52,339 nt of DNA from Candidatus Nanopelagicales bacterium. Lineage in GTDB: Bacteria > Actinomycetota > Actinomycetes > S36-B12 > UBA5976. Both the position numbers and the translations under genes were made by a program. The notes below the pieces were generated by a model. It saw only the letters and a program-made list of their open reading frames with translations, had not been told where the DNA came from and searched no databases. The stretch lies in contig JALQVI010000004.1 in the NCBI GenBank assembly GCA_023260395.1, positions 1 to 52,339 on the forward strand. Reading direction: 5' to 3'. Below, piece after piece: positions 47,132 through 52,339 of the stretch; the stretch's first letter is position 1, and each line of letters opens with the position of its first letter.

Positions 47132-47164
47132 ACTGACCGCACACAGATTATGTATGCGGTCAGT
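47132..47164 (-). terminator. Rho-independent terminator of TPR gene
   Basis: A 10-bp stem (arms 47132-47141 and 47155-47164) extended by 3 bp past one mismatch, 5-nt loop, followed on the minus strand by TTCTTTTTG. It starts 20 nt after the TPR gene's stop. Confidence 0.88.
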
Positions 47165-47183
47165 GGACTAATTCGATTGTGGA

Positions 47184-48887
47184 TTAATCTTCGTATTCGT
47201 CGTCTTCGAGATCTTCGTATTCCAAAACCTGATCTTGACCTTCGAAAACGTCGTAGCCAGATCCTTCGAGTTCCTTAATGCGGGCATCTGCATCAGTTAG
47301 TTGCTCTGGATCAACGGCAGCTGCGCGATGGAACCATTCAATAGCTTCCGCATTATGGCCCATGTTTGCCAGTACATCGGCATACGCATAGCGAATTCGC
47401 GCTGCCCAAGGTTCGTGTGTTGAAGTGCTCAATTCAGGACACTGCAAGGTTGCCAAAGCAGCTTCCCACTGACCAAGGTCAGAACGTGCGCCAGCAGCAA
47501 CAATGCGCATTTCTACACGTGTACCGCGATCAAGTGATGCAACCAATGGATCGCCAGCCATTTCGATTGCTTTCTTAGGACGACCAAGGGCACGTTCGCA
47601 GTCCGCCATCAATGGCCAGTATTCCTTGATGCCGCGCATACGACGAGCAGCACGGAATTCGGTCAACGCTTCAGCAAAGTGACCTGCGTGGTAAGCAGCT
47701 TCTGCTGCGGCTTCGCGAACGATGCCCACACGGGAGGCTTTGTTCAAAGCAGCCTTGGCATGTTCCCAAGCAAGTTCAGGGTTGATGTCCATCATCTCGC
47801 CGGATGCAACCAAATGTCGTGCGACGCGAAGCGCTAAACCATCTGGCAATGTACGAAGTTCATTTCGCACGGCGCGCGGAAGTTCATTGCCCGTGATGTG
47901 ATCAGGAATGATCGGATCTTGGACATTGACGCGCTTTTCGCCGCGCGGTGCACGTGGTGCGCGCTCGTCGCGATCGTTGTAACGACCGCCGGCACGGTCA
48001 GGTCGGCCACCGCGTTCTTCGTAACGTCCACCACCGCGGCCTTCGCGCGAAGGACGATCAGGACGGCCGCCACGAGTCGAAGAACGGCGATCTTCGCTTG
48101 CTTGTGGGCGGTCACCGGAAAATGGATTCTCGCGACGATTTCGACCCGTTGTTGGACGGTCTGAACCACCGCGGGAATCGCGGTCACCGTACGAACGTGG
48201 TCGATCACTTGATCCACCACGCGAGTCACGAGAGCCGTAACTACGTTCACCTGAACGATCAGCACGCGGACGATCTGAACGTGGACGATCTGAACCGCCA
48301 CGAGAATCACGGTCACCATAAGAACGCTGACGATCATCCGAACGCTCAGTGCGAGGACGGTCTGTACCACCGCGGGAATCACGCGACCCGTAACTACGCT
48401 CACCTGAACGCTCAGAGCGCGGACGATCCGAACCACCGCGAGGGTCACGATCACCATACGATCGTGGACGATCATTCGATCCACCACGTGAATCACGCGA
48501 GCCATAGCTGCGCTCACCCGAACGCTCAGTACGCGGACGATCCGAACGTGGACGATAACTCGAGCCACCGCGAGAATCGCGGTCACCGTATGAGCGCTCG
48601 CCATCTGGGCGCGATGTACGTCCATAACCACTTCCTGTGGATGGGCGACTGCCGTAGCTACGCTCGCCTGAACTTGGACGTGACGAGGATGGACGACCGG
48701 AACGGCCAGAGCCACTTACTGTGGGACGGCCAGCACTTGGGCGACCTTCACCCGAACGCGGACGATCAGAGCCACCACGTGAACCACCGGACGATGAACG
48801 AGAAGAACCTGAAGATGCGCGGCCACTACTTGGTCGACCAGAACTTGGACGTCCTGATGAACGGGAATTGGAACTATTTGATGCCAT
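47184..48887 (-). CDS. TPR protein with long RG/RS-rich N-terminal arm
   Basis: 567 residues from ATG 48887 (GAGGAA upstream). Residues 1-315 are low complexity in Arg, Gly, Ser and Asp, with seven copies of RSYG(D/S)RDSRGG between about 98 and 241. From about 320 a helical tetratricopeptide region follows (WEHAKAALNKASRVGIVREA, then EYWPLMADCERALGRPKKAIE and MGHNAEAIEWFHRAAAVDP), ending in an acidic tail. RGG arms usually bind RNA; TPRs bind proteins. The gene is at the Rv1691 position in the tlyA block. The repeats and charge separation suggest an assembly or condensate-forming protein; inference. Confidence 0.85.
   Translation of the reverse strand: MASNSSNSRSSGRPSSGRPSSGRASSGSSRSSSGGSRGGSDRPRSGEGRPSAGRPTVSGSGRSGRPSSSRPSSGERSYGSRPSTGSGYGRTSRPDGERSYGDRDSRGGSSYRPRSDRPRTERSGERSYGSRDSRGGSNDRPRSYGDRDPRGGSDRPRSERSGERSYGSRDSRGGTDRPRTERSDDRQRSYGDRDSRGGSDRPRSDRPRADRSGERSYGSRDSRGGSSDRPRSYGDRDSRGGSDRPTTGRNRRENPFSGDRPQASEDRRSSTRGGRPDRPSREGRGGGRYEERGGRPDRAGGRYNDRDERAPRAPRGEKRVNVQDPIIPDHITGNELPRAVRNELRTLPDGLALRVARHLVASGEMMDINPELAWEHAKAALNKASRVGIVREAAAEAAYHAGHFAEALTEFRAARRMRGIKEYWPLMADCERALGRPKKAIEMAGDPLVASLDRGTRVEMRIVAAGARSDLGQWEAALATLQCPELSTSTHEPWAARIRYAYADVLANMGHNAEAIEWFHRAAAVDPEQLTDADARIKELEGSGYDVFEGQDQVLEYEDLEDDEYED
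48165..48600 (-). repeat. Imperfect tandem repeat encoding RSYG(D/S)RDSRGG units
   Basis: Seven in-frame copies of a 12-residue unit separated by DRPRS-type spacers, repeating with alternating D and S at the fifth position. Codon drift between copies shows protein-level conservation rather than a fresh DNA expansion. Confidence 0.85.
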
Positions 48888-49063
48888 AAGACATTCCTCT
48901 TTACATTGAGCCGCACATATGGGCGCTGGCATGAGTGACCGCTATTGAATTGTTCTTCTAGTTTGCACTAGCCAGGACTTCAGGGCAAATTCCCCCCGAA
49001 AGCTTTTATTTTGCGCCGTAATTCGAGCTACGTTCACAAAATATGTGTTGATACGATTTCAAC

Positions 49064-51640
49064 TTACGTCGCGTAAATCGTTGCTACATAGTCGATTTTT
49101 GGCCCAACCTTAGGTTTCACAGTGACTTTGACCGAACAGGTTCCGGCTTGTTTTGGCACCACAACGCCCTTTACAAGCGCGCACTTAGCTGAGCCAGAAG
49201 ACGTGACCTGAAAAGATACAGTTGACGTTTTCGCAGGTGTCACATTCATCGGCGTCAATAAGCACGCGGCAGTTGCAGATTTGCTTTTTGCGATGATGCA
49301 TCCCATTGCTTTGCATGCTGCCCGGCTAGTTGCACCCAACGTACTTGTGAAGTTCACCGGACAAGCAGTTTGCGACGTGGCTCCAACTGAATCGACATAG
49401 AAACCACTTGAAGCAATTGTGCAAGAACTTTGCCCGGAAAGAGATTGAAAGGTGCCAACAACACAACTTTCCTGTGAACCTGCTCTCGGTCCTGCAACAT
49501 AGTGACCAGGATCTGCAGGAGTGCACTGAGTGCCGCTGAATCCTTCAACCGATTGATACGTGCCAGCCGAACATTCAGTTACTGAAGATTGGCCAGAACC
49601 AGTAGCGAAAGTTCCACGAGGAACAGAACTGCAAGTACTCTGACCGGAAAGAGTTTGATAAGTGCCAGTCGCACAAGGTTCTTGCGAGCTTGCACGAGGA
49701 CCGGACACAAAATATCCCGGCGATGCAGGAGTGCAACTACTTCCTCTAAAACCTTCAATCGACTGGTAGGTGCCTGCCAAACATTCGGTCACAGAAGACT
49801 GACCTGGTCCATTAGCGAATGTTCCTGTCGGTACCGCATCGCATGAACTTTGCCCGGTAAGAGTTTGATAAGTCCCTGCAACGCACGCAATTTGGTACGA
49901 ACTCGCTTCAGAGGGGACAAAATTCCCAGCACTAGCCAAAGTACATTCAGTTGCTCGCTCATCAGCTGAGTACGTTCCGGTTGCGCAAGCTGTGCGCGTT
50001 CCGTTGTTGGCAATGTAACCCTTAGTGGCATTAACGCAATTAACTCCGCGTTGAAATTGGTAAGCACCCCATCGTTCACTTACGAGATCCTGCACAACGT
50101 ACTGTCCATAGCCGCAAGCACCTGCTGCTCCAAGGTAGATGTAAATGCCATCGGAGGAGACAGTTTGCCCATCCGGATTCACATATGAAACCGTCACGAA
50201 GTATCTACCTTCGCGATCCAAACTGGACCCACCAGACTGCCACATAGTTCCAGAGTCATTGACTTGCTGAATGAGGTACCAGAAGTTCGGTGAGATTACA
50301 TAGCCATTACCAAGCCCGTCACCAAGGACATTGAGGTAATAATGGCGGGAATTAGTGACAATCCCTGGAGCGCCGCTGTTACGAAAGACAATAGTTCGAG
50401 TTGCACCTATTGAACTTCCACTCACTTTCATTAATGTCATCTGCAGAGAATTCGCTTGAGATTGAACAGGAATTACCACGCCGAAATTTGAATCTGGTAA
50501 ATACGTCCCACCTGTTTTCCAAGGAATAATTGACGCATTAATCGAAGAGGTCGACACACAATCAAATTCCGAAGTTGATCCAATTCCGCGAGTCACCGGT
50601 CCAGCAATGCACTGGTGATAGCTTCCACTAGCTTCACCGCTGTAAGTTCCCATAGGCACTTGAGTGCATCCCGTTGGATTAGGGGGCGTTGAAAAAGTTC
50701 CCGCAGGACAGGCCACCGGCAAAGTGGCCCCTTCCTCGCTCGTAAAGAAACCAGCAGGTGTTTCTAAACATGGACTCACCGAATCGTCCCCTGTAACGGA
50801 ATACGTTCCGGCCACACACTGCGAAACAACTGACTCGTTTAGAGTGCGACTTCCCGACCATCCTTGCCCCGACAAAGAGACATCGATTGACAGACTTCCC
50901 CCACCGGAAGCCTCAGGAAAGAAGTACAAATCTTTTAATGTTCGATTCACCTGTTCGACGGTTCCAAAAACAATCCATTGACCTGCACCGATTGGTGAAA
51001 GCGCTGCACCTAAGGAAGTGTAGGAGGCTGAAAATGATCCAAGTATTGGATCCGAAAGACTTAATTGCACTGACGCAGGCCAGGTTAGCTCACCGTTCAG
51101 CACGATCGGTTTCATTCGGTGCTTAACACCTACTTGATAAAATTCTTCACTGTCGATGTTTGTGATTAACGGAGAATGACCGCTATCTACATACACAGGT
51201 TTGACTCCGGTAAAAGTAGCCCCCGTGTTGAGGGTGATGAACGTTTCTATCGTGAAACTTGCATACATTTCAGCAGATGCGGTGAAGAGCACACCAGAAA
51301 GCAGCGCGTTAACGTCCGCAATTGACCCAGTAACCGAATATGTTCCATATCTGTTGTTAATAATTGGAGCAGTTCCACTATCCACTGTCGCTACTTGAGA
51401 AAAATGCCCAGAATTTGAGTAGCTCAGCTGCAACGTCACAGTTGCAAACTTCGCACTTGTGGTTAATTCAATAGCAGCCAGCGTGAAGTTTGATCCCTCC
51501 CCAACTGAAATGAATTCCGGTGTGGACAAATTCGTAATCACGGGAGCAGCCACACTTGAAGTGCTAGTCGACACTAAGGCCGAAGCTATCAAAGCAACTA
51601 CTGCGACCGCACGAAATGCAATCTTCTTAACGAACATCAT
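49064..51640 (-). CDS. Secreted Cys-rich repeat protein with GCC2/GCC3-like modules
   Basis: 858 residues from ATG 51640 (another ATG follows at 51637; GAAGAG upstream). A signal peptide ends near SSVAA at about 32. Two adhesin-like beta modules (about 34-160 and 161-275) follow, each starting PVITN/PLITN and ending with a VNxxL strand. Cys-rich blocks at about 275-365 and 535-780 carry CxAGTYQ...GxSSC units like GCC2/GCC3 (ephrin-receptor-like) modules. A C-terminal beta module (TVSFQVTSSGSAKCALVKG, CSVKVTVKPK) ends it. There is no sortase signal or anchor, so it is probably exported or wall-associated. It stands alone between the rrn operon and the TPR gene. Confidence 0.8.
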   Translation of the reverse strand: MMFVKKIAFRAVAVVALIASALVSTSTSSVAAPVITNLSTPEFISVGEGSNFTLAAIELTTSAKFATVTLQLSYSNSGHFSQVATVDSGTAPIINNRYGTYSVTGSIADVNALLSGVLFTASAEMYASFTIETFITLNTGATFTGVKPVYVDSGHSPLITNIDSEEFYQVGVKHRMKPIVLNGELTWPASVQLSLSDPILGSFSASYTSLGAALSPIGAGQWIVFGTVEQVNRTLKDLYFFPEASGGGSLSIDVSLSGQGWSGSRTLNESVVSQCVAGTYSVTGDDSVSPCLETPAGFFTSEEGATLPVACPAGTFSTPPNPTGCTQVPMGTYSGEASGSYHQCIAGPVTRGIGSTSEFDCVSTSSINASIIPWKTGGTYLPDSNFGVVIPVQSQANSLQMTLMKVSGSSIGATRTIVFRNSGAPGIVTNSRHYYLNVLGDGLGNGYVISPNFWYLIQQVNDSGTMWQSGGSSLDREGRYFVTVSYVNPDGQTVSSDGIYIYLGAAGACGYGQYVVQDLVSERWGAYQFQRGVNCVNATKGYIANNGTRTACATGTYSADERATECTLASAGNFVPSEASSYQIACVAGTYQTLTGQSSCDAVPTGTFANGPGQSSVTECLAGTYQSIEGFRGSSCTPASPGYFVSGPRASSQEPCATGTYQTLSGQSTCSSVPRGTFATGSGQSSVTECSAGTYQSVEGFSGTQCTPADPGHYVAGPRAGSQESCVVGTFQSLSGQSSCTIASSGFYVDSVGATSQTACPVNFTSTLGATSRAACKAMGCIIAKSKSATAACLLTPMNVTPAKTSTVSFQVTSSGSAKCALVKGVVVPKQAGTCSVKVTVKPKVGPKIDYVATIYAT
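49463..49885 (-). repeat. 210-bp tandem duplication within the Cys-rich gene
   Basis: Two consecutive 70-codon units (starting CVAGTYQTLTGQ and CATGTYQTLSGQ) with near-identical protein and similar DNA. Each holds three cysteine modules. Confidence 0.85.
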
Positions 51641-51727
51641 GTCTCTCTTCACTTAACAACTTCACTAAGACTAAACAACTAAAACAAGAATCAAGGGAAG
51701 CAAGAATGGCAATCTCAGCCAGAACGC

Positions 51728-51759
51728 AAAAATGGGCCACCCGAAGGTGACCCATTTTT
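51728..51759 (-). terminator. rrn operon terminator with UUCG loop
   Basis: A 14-bp stem with one G-U pair (arms 51728-51741 and 51746-51759), loop TTCG closed by C-G on the minus strand, and T-run from the stem base (TTTTTGCG). A very stable hairpin 9 nt after 5S. Confidence 0.92.
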
Positions 51760-51768
51760 GAATAATTG

Positions 51769-51885
51769 TCCGGCGACGTCCTACTCTCCCACACCTTCAC
51801 AAGTGCAGTACCATCGGCGCTGAAGGGCTTAGCTTCCGGGTTCGGAATGGAGCCGGGCGTTTCCCCTTCGCCATGGTCGCCGAAA
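51769..51885 (-). rRNA. rrf: 5S ribosomal RNA
   Basis: About 117 nt on the minus strand. Terminal stem pairs CGGCGAC near the 5' end with GTCGCCG at the 3' end; the conserved CCGAAC and the GGGAGAGTAGG region are present. Ends are placed by the terminal stem, within a few nt. Confidence 0.95.
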
Positions 51886-52034
51886 CTCTTTCGAGTTACG
51901 TACGAACAATCAACTATTTAGTTGTTAGCGCTGACCACACGAGGTGATCTTGCGTTTAGTTCCCGACCGTAAATCGGGAACCGCACAGTGGACGCGAAAA
52001 TCTTAAAGAAAGAATCCCTTCACATAAAGTGAAG

Positions 52035-52339
<305 letters not shown>

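Noticed and set aside
48165..48600. Regular repeats considered as a CRISPR array
   Set aside because: Repeats are coding, imperfect and without unique spacers of constant length.
47948..48889. Long open frame on the plus strand opposite the TPR gene's RG-rich arm (and another minus-strand frame at 47834-48715)
   Set aside because: They arise because the 36-nt-like repeats lack stops in several frames. The translations are low complexity (His/Asp- or Val/Arg-rich) with no domain, while the chosen frame has a ribosome site and a TPR domain.
52018..52034. Small hairpin CTTCAC/GTGAAG next to the 23S 3' end as a terminator
   Set aside because: It lies within the 23S-5S spacer upstream of 5S and has a 6-bp stem only; more likely part of rRNA processing.

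Overview
The window is a continuous, gene-dense piece of an actinobacterial chromosome. WhiA, the YvcK/RapZ/UvrC cluster, a TlyA locus and an actinobacterial-type second single-strand-binding protein all point that way. Base composition looks low for an Actinobacterium (roughly half G+C by eye) and intergenic gaps are short. Together with a LivKHMGF amino-acid importer this suggests a streamlined aquatic lineage, possibly the Nanopelagicales (acI) group. That placement is inference; 16S lies outside the window.

Layout, mostly on the minus strand. 1-5948: secG (partial), tpiA, pgk, gap (lower glycolysis), then whiA, yvcK, rapZ. 5945-19725: the whole excinuclease set uvrC, uvrA and uvrB, with two tandem TerC-family membrane proteins between uvrA and uvrB, then coaE, rpsA and polA; UvrABC plus PolA is the bacterial nucleotide-excision repair set. 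19791-21510: a hotdog thioesterase, a GNAT acetyltransferase and a DUF554 membrane protein. 21616-26789: livF, livG, livM, livH and livK, with a long hairpin separating the binding-protein gene from the rest. 27015-28476: tRNA-Pro(GGG) and an SHMT-like PLP enzyme. 28564-36718: der, cmk, tyrA, aroH, rluB, scpB, scpA, parA, xerD. 36728-39521: alanine dehydrogenase divergent from an XRE-cupin regulator and an RhtA-like exporter. 39522-48887: a Nudix hydrolase, pyrG, recN, nadK, tlyA, an acidic protein, a HAD phosphatase, an SSB-like protein and an RG-rich TPR protein. From memory this order follows M. tuberculosis Rv1713 down to Rv1691, with the ald/XRE/exporter cassette as an addition. 49064-51640: a large secreted Cys-rich repeat protein. 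51728-52339: rrn terminator, 5S and the 3' part of 23S.

The most interesting signals are as follows. (1) Eleven genes have a TAnnnT hexamer exactly 6 nt before the start codon with no clear ribosome-binding site, the signature of leaderless promoters. In several, the upstream gene's stop codon is the first half of the hexamer, and in coaE the hexamer is the U-tract of the rpsA terminator. (2) An SHMT-fold enzyme keeps the PLP residues but lacks the folate/serine-chemistry residues. (3) A secreted protein carries eukaryote-like GCC2/GCC3-type repeats, including a 210-bp tandem duplication, next to the rRNA operon. (4) A TPR protein has a 300-residue RGG/RSYG-repeat arm. (5) A clustered set of palindromes lies at the XRE-cupin/exporter promoter. 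(6) A GlnR-like site lies upstream of livK. There is no CRISPR array, prophage or insertion sequence. No gap longer than about 300 bases lacks a gene; the largest are 26790-27014, 37844-38053, 16868-17052 and 48888-49063.
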